Assembly: GCA_016234955.1 (NCBI GenBank)
Contig: JACRNN010000166.1
Span: forward strand, 1,057 to 8,000
Source of the DNA: Deltaproteobacteria bacterium
Lineage (GTDB): Bacteria > Desulfobacterota > GWC2-55-46
DNA length: 6,944 nucleotides
Reading direction: 5' to 3'
Position 1 is the first letter of the stretch. Each line of letters starts with the position of its first letter. The translations under genes were made by a program, and so were the position numbers. The notes below the pieces were generated by a model, which worked only from the letters and a program-made list of their open reading frames with translations, was not told the DNA's origin and did no database searches. This document shows, one piece after another, positions 1-4,754 of the stretch.

Positions 1-48
1 AAAATAAAAAGCGGAGCATATATGCTAATATGTGAGCATTTTTATTTT
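1..48. repeat. AT-rich inverted repeat at window edge, possible terminator
   Basis: AAAATAAAAA (1-10) is perfectly complementary to TTTTTATTTT (39-48). Inside lies the 12-bp palindrome AGCATATATGCT (15-26). A second option pairs ATGCT (22-26) with AGCAT (35-39) just before the T-rich run, which looks like a weak rho-independent terminator for a gene to the left of the window. The window start hides that gene, so the role is inferred. Confidence 0.35.
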
Positions 49-63
49 CGCACTAACAAAGAG

Positions 64-100
64 ATCGGGAAAACGAGCAATTTTTCGAGGCACCCTAAAG
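64..100 (-). repeat. Partial copy of dispersed repeat (copy C)
   Basis: Read on the minus strand, this stretch begins TTTAGGGTGCCTCGAAAAAT and continues TGCTCGTTTTCCCGA. It matches the left half of the repeat at 898-930 with only a few changes. The matching right arm is not visible in the remaining 63 bases, so this is a half copy or a solo end. It lies about 90 bp upstream of the comF-like start. Confidence 0.6.
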
Positions 101-187
101 ACCGTGCCGGAGAGGTATTTCCCTTTTAAAGCTCCCCGCGCCTTTGGCTCGGAGGGGCCTCAAGCATAACACCCGGAGGACGCATCT

Positions 188-892
188 GTGCTCGCCGAGC
201 TTCTGGACATATTCTTCCCGCCAGTGTGCCCGCTCTGCGAAGGCGGCATAGCCGAGGGGCTCTTCTGCAAGGCCTGCTCCGAGGGCCTCTCTTCGCAGAA
301 GATACTCGGCCCGAAATGCGGCGTATGCGGAACCCCGTTCGTATCGGCCTCCTCCCCGGACCATACCTGCGGGGTCTGCCAGACCCAAAAGATGCCGTTT
401 GTCAATTTTAGAAGCGCCCTCGCCTACAACGGCGCGGTGGTGGAGGCGATCCACAGCTTTAAATACGGGGGCAAGGTCATACTCGGCAGGCCCCTTGGAC
501 AACTTTTGGCCGAATCCATAAACCTTCCCGTCACGCCCGACCTTATCATACCCGTTCCCCTCCATAAAAAGCGCCTTCGCACGAGGGGTTTCAACCAGGC
601 CCTTCTCCTTGCAAGGGAGGTCTCCAGGCGTCTCGGCGCAAGGGTAGACTATACAAACCTCAAGAGGCTTAAGAATACCGCTCAACAGGTGAAACTCAAG
701 ACAGATGAGCGGAGGGAGAACGTCAAGGGCGCGTTCGCCCTCAAAAGGCCCGGTGATGTCAAGGGCAGGGCCGTGCTCCTGATAGACGACGTATACACGA
801 CCGGGGCCACGATGATGGAATGTTCAAAGGTATTGAAGAAGGCCGGGGCCGAAGTCCACGCCCTTACCCTTGCCAGGACCGTCAAGGTTTGA
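188..892 (+). CDS. comF: ComF family amidophosphoribosyltransferase-like protein
   Basis: This is a 234-residue protein of the ComF/GntX family, usually about 220-250 residues. The N-terminal third carries paired cysteines that probably bind zinc: C14/C17, C27/C30, C44/C47 and C61/C64. The C-terminal two thirds is a type I phosphoribosyltransferase fold, with the family motif IPVPLHKKRLRTRGFNQ at 121-137 and the PRPP-binding loop LLIDDVYTTGAT at 198-209. ComF proteins are needed for single-strand DNA handling during natural transformation in several bacteria, but the reaction and substrate are not established and family members occur widely in non-competent species. The GTG start is chosen because GGAGGA (175-180) sits 7 nt upstream and the family N-terminus (hydrophobic leader, then CPLC) begins at once. 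No other competence gene is in view, so a competence role is not shown here. Confidence 0.9.
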   Translation: MLAELLDIFFPPVCPLCEGGIAEGLFCKACSEGLSSQKILGPKCGVCGTPFVSASSPDHTCGVCQTQKMPFVNFRSALAYNGAVVEAIHSFKYGGKVILGRPLGQLLAESINLPVTPDLIIPVPLHKKRLRTRGFNQALLLAREVSRRLGARVDYTNLKRLKNTAQQVKLKTDERRENVKGAFALKRPGDVKGRAVLLIDDVYTTGATMMECSKVLKKAGAEVHALTLARTVKV

Positions 893-897
893 AAGGT

Positions 898-964
898 TTA
901 AGGGTGCCTCTAAAAATTGCTCTTTTCCCCGGAAAAAATATCTAATTTTCAGAGGCGCCCTTAA
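898..964. repeat. MITE-like hairpin repeat (copy A)
   Basis: Two 21-bp arms, 898-918 and 944-964, are inverted complements with two mismatches. The arms start TTAAGGG and carry CCTCT followed by an A/T-rich AATT end. About 25 nt of loop (GCTC, then TTTTCCCCGG, then an A-run) separates them. The right half (931-962) recurs almost unchanged at 3367-3399, and the left half recurs inverted at 64-100. It fills most of the comF-rfaE2 gap. As RNA it would form a long stem, but no U-run follows, so terminator activity is uncertain. Confidence 0.8.
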
Positions 965-1002
965 TAAAATACGGCGGTAAATACGCTTTAAAAAGGAACT
1001 GT

Positions 1003-1488
1003 ATGAAAAAGGTCATCTCTTTGAAAACGCTCCTCATGGCGCTCAAACCCCTGAGGAAACGGGACCGTAAGGTCGTCTTTACGAACGGGTGCTTCGACAT
1101 CATACACGCCGGGCACGTAAGGTACTTGAAGAAGGCGAAGTCCCTCGGCGACATCCTCGTCGTGGGACTCAACAGCGACTCTTCCGTGCGGTCGATAAAG
1201 GGAGCGACCCGCCCCATCGTGCCGCAGAAGGAACGGGCCGAGGTCTTATCGGCGCTTTCGTCCGTCGACTATGTGGTTATCTTCAACGACCAGACGCCGT
1301 TGAGGCTCATAACGGAGATAAGGCCCGACGTGCTGGCCAAGGGCGCGGACTGGGCCGCCGGGGATATAGCAGGGGCCGACGTCGTAAAAAAGAACGGCGG
1401 CAGGATACGGAGGATAACCCTTGTGAAGGGCAGGTCCACTACGAACATAATAAGGAGGATATTGGAGCTGCACCGGGGTAAGTGTTGA
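1003..1488 (+). CDS. rfaE2: D-glycero-beta-D-manno-heptose 1-phosphate adenylyltransferase (RfaE2 type)
   Basis: This 161-residue cytidylyltransferase-fold protein is predicted to transfer AMP from ATP to heptose 1-phosphate, giving ADP-D,D-heptose for the LPS inner core in the cytoplasm. Visible signatures are FTNGCFDIIHAGHVRYL at 26-42 with the nucleotidyltransferase HxGH motif (H35, H38), GLNSDSSV at 55-62, TPLRLITEIRPDVLAKGADW at 98-117 and the C-terminal GRSTTNII at 143-150. In E. coli this activity is the C-terminal domain of bifunctional HldE. Here the kinase domain is absent, so a separate RfaE1-type kinase is expected elsewhere. The ATG start has an AGGA-type Shine-Dalgarno at 994-997, 5 nt upstream. 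The gene follows comF by 110 bp, most of it the hairpin repeat at 898-964, so co-transcription is possible but unproven. Related glycerol-3-phosphate cytidylyltransferases share HxGH, but the RSTT ending favours RfaE2. Confidence 0.92.
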   Translation: MKKVISLKTLLMALKPLRKRDRKVVFTNGCFDIIHAGHVRYLKKAKSLGDILVVGLNSDSSVRSIKGATRPIVPQKERAEVLSALSSVDYVVIFNDQTPLRLITEIRPDVLAKGADWAAGDIAGADVVKKNGGRIRRITLVKGRSTTNIIRRILELHRGKC

Positions 1489-1510
1489 AGATATCATAAT
1501 AGACGGGTAA

Positions 1511-1641
1511 GGCGGGTCACACCCGCCATCATACCAGATAAACCGGGGATGCCTTGCCAAACTATCGTCGCGCCGATGGGCAATCGCCGCGCAGGTATCC
1601 AAGACGGAGTTTGGTGAATGATGTGAAACGGCGGGTGTGAC
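1511..1641. repeat. Inverted-repeat element with GTCACACCCGCC ends
   Basis: GTCACACCCGCC (1516-1527) is a perfect 12-bp inverse of GGCGGGTGTGAC (1630-1641). A second nested pair, CCAAACT (1557-1563) and AGTTTGG (1608-1614), lies inside. The left end also forms its own hairpin, GGCGGGT (1511-1517) with ACCCGCC (1521-1527). It may be a small non-autonomous element. No second copy occurs in the window. Confidence 0.5.
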
Positions 1642-1642
1642 G

Positions 1643-1730
1643 TTTTTCTGTCGTTCTGAGGAAGCGTAGCGACCGAAGAATCTCGTAACTTATTGATTTT
1701 ATAGACGTTGAGATTCTTCGCTTTGCTCAG
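1643..1730 (+). repeat. Dispersed repeat containing a 62-bp unit duplicated at 3919-3980
   Basis: Positions 1669-1730 are identical, base for base, to the reverse complement of 3919-3980. A shorter flank, TTTTTCTGTC then TTCTGAGGA, is also shared with the second copy with one change. Within the unit, CGAAGAATCTC (1674-1684) pairs perfectly with GAGATTCTTCG (1710-1720) around a 25-nt loop. The expected right end (CTCAGAATGACA) is interrupted after CTCAG at 1730, where the GGTGGGC module begins. The tail GATGACAGAAAAA reappears at about 1840-1852. Confidence 0.85.
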
Positions 1731-1733
1731 TTA

Positions 1734-1803
1734 GTAGGGTGGGCTCCGCCCACCAAGATATCAGCTACTCACTCCTGTAAATGGTGGGCTCAGCCCACCC
1801 TAC
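1734..1803. repeat. 70-bp palindromic module with paired GGTGGGC hairpins
   Basis: The two 21-bp ends, 1734-1754 and 1783-1803, are inverted complements with two mismatches. Each end is also a small hairpin: GGTGGGC/GCCCACC at 1738-1744/1748-1754 and again at 1783-1789/1793-1799, each with a 3-nt loop. Paired REP-like palindromes of this GTAGGGTGGGC type are common between genes in many bacteria. This one appears inserted within the larger repeat that starts at 1643. Confidence 0.75.
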
Positions 1804-1817
1804 GTGGCTGAAAACAT

Positions 1818-1842
1818 ATCCCCGACAGAAAGATTCGGGGAT
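1818..1842. repeat. Short hairpin ATCCCCGA/TCGGGGAT
   Basis: ATCCCCGA (1818-1825) and TCGGGGAT (1835-1842) form a perfect 8-bp stem around a 9-nt loop. It is followed by GACAGAAAAA, the inverse of TTTTTCTGTC at 1643-1652. The hairpin may be part of the right end of the composite repeat. Confidence 0.55.
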
Positions 1843-1860
1843 GACAGAAAAAAATTACAA

Positions 1861-1898
1861 AAAAAAGCCCCCGTGCCTTTCCGGCACGGGGGCTTTTT
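1861..1898 (-). terminator. Rho-independent terminator of glnA
   Basis: GCCCCCGTGCC (1867-1877) pairs perfectly with GGCACGGGGGC (1883-1893) around the loop TTTCC. On the minus strand the stem is followed by a run of eight T residues, about 20 nt after the glnA stop. On the plus strand five T residues follow, so it could also stop weaker transcription coming from rfaE2. Confidence 0.93.
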
Positions 1899-1917
1899 AA
1901 TCCGGCAGTCAAAAAAC

Positions 1918-3330
1918 TCAGCAATCAAAATATAGCGCGAACTCGTGCGGCACCGGGCGCAGCCTTACTGGGTCCGCCTCTTTTTCCTTCTTGTACTCCA
2001 TCCACGTGTCTATGACGTCCTGCGTGAAGACGTCGCCCTTCAAAAGGAACTCGTGGTCGTTCTTCAGCGCGGCAAGCGCCTCTTCAAGCGAGCCCGCGGC
2101 GGACGGGACCTTTGAGAGCTCCTCGGGGGAGAGCCCGTAGATGTCCTTGTCGAGCGGCTCGCCCGGGTTTATCTTGTTCTGGACGCCGTCAAGCCCGGCC
2201 ATGAGCATCGCGGCGAATGCCAGATACCCGTTGCAGGACGGGTCGGGGAACCTTACCTCTATCCTCTTGGCCTTCGGAGAGGGCGAGTACATCGGGATCC
2301 TTATGGACGCGGAGCGGTTCCTGCTCGAATAGGCGAGGTTTATCGGCGCCTCGAATCCCGGCACAAGCCTCCTGTAGGAGTTGGTCCCGGGGTTGCAGAA
2401 GGCGTTCAGGGCCCTGGCGTGCTTCAGGATGCCGCCGATATAGTGGAGGGCGAGCTCGCTCATCCCGCCGTACCCGTTGCCCGAGAAGAGCGGCTTGCCG
2501 CCCTTCCATATCGACTGGTGGACGTGCATGCCGCTGCCGTTGTCGCCGAATATCGGCTTGGGCATGAAGGTCACGGTCTTTTTCCACCTCTTGGCGACGT
2601 TCTTCACGATGTACTTGTACCACATGAGCTTGTCGCCCATCTTAAGGAGGCTGTCAAACCGCATGTCTATCTCAGCCTGGCCGGCCGTGGCCACCTCGTG
2701 GTGCTGCCTCTCTATCTGTATGCCGACCTGCTCCATCACCAGGCACATCTCCGTCCTGATGTCCTCCTGGCTGTCTATCGGGGGGACCGGGAAGTACCCT
2801 TCCTTGTGCCTGGGCTTGTACCCGAGGTTCGGCATCTCCTCCCTGCCGGTGTTCCAAGTGCCCTCGACCGAATCGATGTAGTAATAACCGTGGTTAGGGC
2901 CCTGGCTGTACCTGATATCGTCGAATATGAAGAACTCCGGCTCAGGGCCGAAGTAGGCGACGTCCCCTATGCCCGTGGATTTAAGGTACGCCTCGGCCTT
3001 CTGCGCGATGTTCCTCGGGTCCCTTGTATATGCCTCTCTCGTAATAGGGTCCACTATATTGCATATAAGGCTCAGCGTCGCGTTCTCGGTAAAGGGGTCC
3101 ATCACGGCCGTGGCCGGGTCCGGGATGACCAGCATGTCGCTTGCGTGTATCGGCTGCCAGCCGCGTATGCTCGACCCGTCGAAGCCGAGCCCCTCCTCGA
3201 AGATATCCTCTGAGAGCTCGCTCACCGGGACCGAGAAGTGCTGCCAGATGCCGACAAAATCGAGGAACTTGAAATCCACCATCCTGGCGTTCTTCTCTTT
3301 CGATAATTTCAATACATCCTTCGGCGTCAT
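1918..3330 (-). CDS. glnA: Type I glutamine synthetase
   Basis: This 470-residue enzyme makes glutamine from glutamate, ammonia and ATP in the cytoplasm as a dodecamer. The length matches bacterial GSI-beta (about 469). Visible in order: beta-grasp N-domain with DGSSIRGW (51-58), active-site FGPEPEFF (127-134), NGSGMHVHQS with H269 and H271 (264-273), NPGTNSYRRLVPG (313-325), NRSASIRIP (338-346) and metal/ATP region RIEVRFPDPSCNGYLA (356-371). Y398 in DIYGLSPEE aligns with the tyrosine adenylylated by GlnE in E. coli, so covalent inactivation is likely. The start has AAGGAGGAG (3347 down to 3339) 8 nt upstream of ATG. The gene follows glnB on the same strand after 129 bp and ends at a strong terminator, supporting a glnB-glnA operon. 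Confidence 0.98.
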   Translation of the reverse strand: MTPKDVLKLSKEKNARMVDFKFLDFVGIWQHFSVPVSELSEDIFEEGLGFDGSSIRGWQPIHASDMLVIPDPATAVMDPFTENATLSLICNIVDPITREAYTRDPRNIAQKAEAYLKSTGIGDVAYFGPEPEFFIFDDIRYSQGPNHGYYYIDSVEGTWNTGREEMPNLGYKPRHKEGYFPVPPIDSQEDIRTEMCLVMEQVGIQIERQHHEVATAGQAEIDMRFDSLLKMGDKLMWYKYIVKNVAKRWKKTVTFMPKPIFGDNGSGMHVHQSIWKGGKPLFSGNGYGGMSELALHYIGGILKHARALNAFCNPGTNSYRRLVPGFEAPINLAYSSRNRSASIRIPMYSPSPKAKRIEVRFPDPSCNGYLAFAAMLMAGLDGVQNKINPGEPLDKDIYGLSPEELSKVPSAAGSLEEALAALKNDHEFLLKGDVFTQDVIDTWMEYKKEKEADPVRLRPVPHEFALYFDC

Positions 3331-3353
3331 GGTAATATCTCCTCCTTGATTTT

Positions 3354-3400
3354 TTAAGGGTGGCTCGGAAAAAAATATCTAATTTTCAGAAGCACCCTTT
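3354..3400. repeat. MITE-like hairpin repeat (copy B), between glnB and glnA
   Basis: AAGGGTG (3356-3362) pairs with CACCCTT (3393-3399). The stretch 3367-3399 matches 931-962 of copy A with one A-run length change and two substitutions, in the same plus-strand orientation. It is shorter than copy A because the segment TAAAAATTGCTCTTTTCCCC is missing. In the minus-strand transcript it lies 24-70 nt upstream of the glnA start, just before its ribosome binding site. Confidence 0.75.
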
Positions 3401-3416
3401 ATCCTGAATATGGTGT

Positions 3417-3437
3417 CGCCGGGGGTTGCCTCCGGCG
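3417..3437 (-). other. Intercistronic hairpin downstream of glnB
   Basis: On the minus strand CGCCGG-A-GG pairs with CC-C-CCGGCG around a CAA loop, with one A/C mismatch in the stem. It begins 23 nt after the glnB stop. No T-run follows, so it is unlikely to be a full terminator. It could stabilise the glnB mRNA end or mark a processing point between glnB and glnA. Confidence 0.5.
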
Positions 3438-3459
3438 CTCCTCACATTTTGCGCGCCGG

Positions 3460-3798
3460 TTAGATGGCGTCCTCGCCCCTCTCCCCGGTCCTTATCCTCA
3501 CGGCCTCGTCAACGGAGAGGACGAATACCTTGCCGTCGCCTATCCTGCCCGTCTTGGCCGTATTGACGATGGTCTCCACCACCTTGGCCACGAGGTCCTC
3601 CTTAACCACTATCTCTAACTTTATCTTTGGCAGAAAGTCCACGACGTACTCGGTGCCCCTGTATAGCTCGGTGTGCCCCTTCTGCCTGCCGAAGCCCTTG
3701 ACCTCGGAGACGGTGATGCCCTGTATGCCTATTTCATTGAGCGCCTCTTTGACCTCGTCGAGCTTGAAAGGCTTTATCACTGCCTCTATCTTTTTCAT
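3460..3798 (-). CDS. glnB: PII nitrogen regulatory protein
   Basis: This is a 112-residue PII trimeric signal protein that reads 2-oxoglutarate and ATP/ADP and, in characterised systems, controls glutamine synthetase adenylylation and other targets. The T-loop at about 37-55 contains GHTELYRGTEYVVDF, with Y51 at the canonical uridylylation position. The B-loop reads TGRIGDGKVFV (83-93), and the C-terminal region has RIRTGERGEDAI. The frame stays open upstream to 3912. The ATG at 3798 is preferred because it gives the standard MKKIEAVIKP start and the exact family length, and GGAGG (3809-3805) lies 6 nt upstream; an adjacent ATG at 3801 is only 3 nt from it. GlnB and GlnK cannot be separated reliably from sequence; linkage to glnA rather than amtB favours GlnB. 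Confidence 0.96.
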   Translation of the reverse strand: MKKIEAVIKPFKLDEVKEALNEIGIQGITVSEVKGFGRQKGHTELYRGTEYVVDFLPKIKLEIVVKEDLVAKVVETIVNTAKTGRIGDGKVFVLSVDEAVRIRTGERGEDAI

Positions 3799-3918
3799 CA
3801 TAAACCTCCAGGTAAAAAGTCTCCAAAAAGTACCATACCGGCGTCTTGCTTGTAAAGCTGTTCGTTCCGGTTTTGAATAAATAAGGAACCTCTGATTAAT
3901 TCGCAATAGCATGTCATT

Positions 3919-3980
3919 CTGAGCAAAGCGAAGAATCTCAACGTCTATAAAATCAATAAGTTACGAGATTCTTCGGTCGC
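3919..3980 (-). repeat. Second copy of the 62-bp repeat unit
   Basis: This is the exact reverse complement of 1669-1730. It contains the internal inverted pair CGAAGAATCTC/GAGATTCTTCG. The two copies lie in opposite orientation about 2.2 kb apart and enclose glnA and glnB. Confidence 0.92.
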
Positions 3981-4010
3981 GGAGTTTACACTGAACGTAG
4001 TGAACGTGCT

Positions 4011-4038
4011 TCCTCAGAATGACATCCTCAGAATGACA
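4011..4038 (+). repeat. Tandem 14-bp duplication
   Basis: TCCTCAGAATGACA occurs twice in direct succession (4011-4024 and 4025-4038) at the right edge of the nested repeat. The copy at 1643-1730 has only a single equivalent (TGTC, TTCTGAGGA), so the duplication is specific to this copy. Confidence 0.8.
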
Positions 4039-4098
4039 GAAAAACATAATTAATCAGAGCTTCCATAAATATGTAGCAATATCCATGCCGCAATCAGC

Positions 4099-4155
4099 CC
4101 CTTGAAATCCCCGATAATCAAGGGCCGGCGGCCCTGAGGAGATTAAAATTTAATC
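4099..4155. repeat. Cluster of short palindromes upstream of the yacP promoter
   Basis: Three inverted pairs lie close together: CCCTTGA (4099-4105) with TCAAGGG (4118-4124), AGGGCC (4121-4126) with GGCCCT (4130-4135), and the palindrome GATTAAA-A-TTTAATC (4141-4155). The first two overlap, so they are mutually exclusive folds. They lie before the promoter at 4204-4212 and so are not in its transcript. They could be an operator or a remnant repeat. Confidence 0.4.
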
Positions 4156-4183
4156 ACCCGGCCACTGCCCTGCACATAAATTG

Positions 4184-4212
4184 TTCATCCGGGAGAGATA
4201 ACCTGTTATAAT
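4184..4212 (+). promoter_or_regulatory. Extended -10 sigma-70 promoter of the yacP-MBL operon
   Basis: A perfect TATAAT (4207-4212) is preceded by TG at 4204-4205, giving an extended -10 (TGTTATAAT). A weak -35, TTCATC (4184-4189), lies 17 bp upstream. The start of transcription would fall near 4219, leaving a leader of roughly 20 nt before the ATG at 4242. Confidence 0.7.
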
Positions 4213-4241
4213 AAAAAAAGCGACCATGTACGGGGTGGACG

Positions 4242-4748
4242 ATGGCTCTACACCTTGTGATAGACGGGTATAACCTGCTGCACGCCTCCTCCCATGACGC
4301 GTTCGGGGATATCGAGGCGGAGCGCGAACGGCTCATCGACGGACTCGCGGCCTACAGGAGGCTCCGGCGGGTCAGGCTGACGGCGGTCTTCGACGGCACG
4401 GCCTCAGGGAGGCTCTCACGCTCAAGGGAGATGCGTTCGGGCATAGAGGTGGTATTCTCCAGGGGCGGCGAGGAGGCCGACCGCATCCTTAAAGAGCTGG
4501 CAAGGGAGAAAAAGGGCTCGGTCACCATAGTCACCTCCGACAGGGACGTGGCCTCATACGCCGAGGCCAACGGGGCCGTCACCATCGGGTCCGAGGAGTT
4601 CATGAACCTGCTCGACCTCGCGCTCTACGAGGAGCTGAAGGGCGTCAAGACGGAAGACGAAGAGGAGACGGCAAGGGAGAAGAAAGGCCCGTCAAAAAGA
4701 GAGCCCAGGGCGATACGCAGGAAGATGAACAGGCTCAAGAAGCTTTAG
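4242..4748 (+). CDS. YacP-like NYN-domain ribonuclease
   Basis: This 168-residue protein has the NYN (PIN-like) nuclease fold of the YacP/Rae1 family. The acidic active-site set is visible: IDGYN with D8 (7-11), VFDG with D51 (49-52), GGEEADR with D80 (75-81) and VTSDRD with D100 and D102 (97-102). In Bacillus subtilis the relative Rae1 cuts mRNA in the ribosomal A site. In Gram-negative bacteria the role is less defined, so RNA cleavage is inferred from the fold. The last 35 residues are highly charged and basic (KKGPSKREPRAIRRK), plausibly an RNA- or ribosome-binding tail. The ATG is preceded by GGGGTGG (4232-4238), a modest ribosome site, and by the extended -10 promoter. It is the first gene of a pair with the hydrolase 6 bp downstream. 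Confidence 0.88.
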   Translation: MALHLVIDGYNLLHASSHDAFGDIEAERERLIDGLAAYRRLRRVRLTAVFDGTASGRLSRSREMRSGIEVVFSRGGEEADRILKELAREKKGSVTIVTSDRDVASYAEANGAVTIGSEEFMNLLDLALYEELKGVKTEDEEETAREKKGPSKREPRAIRRKMNRLKKL

Positions 4749-4754
4749 CTATGC

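Larger units (their letters stand above)
1489..1917. other. Gene-free repeat-rich intergenic region
   Basis: These 429 bp lie between the ends of rfaE2 (+) and glnA (-). I see no credible coding region. The space is filled by separate palindromic modules: inverted ends at 1516-1527/1630-1641, a 62-bp repeat at 1669-1730, a paired GGTGGGC module at 1734-1803, a hairpin at 1818-1842 and the glnA terminator at 1861-1898. The pattern suggests repeated insertion of small elements into a tolerated convergent gap. Confidence 0.8.
3885..4064. repeat. 180-bp MITE-like element with GGAACCTCTGATTAAT ends (copy D)
   Basis: The outer arms, 3885-3900 and 4049-4064, are 16-bp inverse complements with one mismatch. 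ATAAATA occurs directly on both sides (3877-3883 and 4065-4071, one base off the left boundary), a possible target duplication. Inside is a second layer with perfect 13-bp ends, ATGTCATTCTGAG (3911-3923) and CTCAGAATGACAT (4013-4025), which contains the 62-bp unit shared with 1669-1730. The outer ends resemble those of copies A and B. It lies about 86 bp upstream of glnB. Confidence 0.75.
3799..4241. other. Gene-free divergent region with nested repeats and the yacP promoter
   Basis: This 443-bp space separates the divergent glnB (-) and yacP-like (+) genes. It holds a nested 180-bp repeat element (3885-4064), a cluster of hairpins (4099-4155) and an extended -10 promoter (4204-4212). The promoter of glnB must lie here or within the repeat, but I cannot name a convincing sigma-70 or sigma-54 site. 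No credible gene is seen. Confidence 0.7.

Noticed and set aside
1246..1602. A 118-codon minus-strand frame over the end of rfaE2 and the repeat region
   Set aside because: It overlaps a well-supported gene on the other strand and runs into inverted-repeat DNA. It has no recognisable domain.
2419..3213. A 264-codon open frame on the plus strand opposite glnA
   Set aside because: It is antisense to a clearly functional glutamine synthetase gene. Its composition is that of a GC-rich shadow frame, and no family is recognisable.
3799..3884. Sigma-54 promoter for glnB-glnA
   Set aside because: The closest match, TGGTAC followed by TTTTTGGA, lacks the GC at the -12 position with correct spacing. 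No other GG-N10-GC match was found in this stretch.
3799..3912. Upstream extension of glnB to give a 150-residue protein
   Set aside because: The extra 38 residues precede the canonical MKKIEAVIKP start and pass through the Shine-Dalgarno into the repeat end. PII proteins are normally 112 residues.
1640..4045. CRISPR array
   Set aside because: The repeats are palindromic, few and irregularly placed. There are no regular unique spacers and no cas genes.
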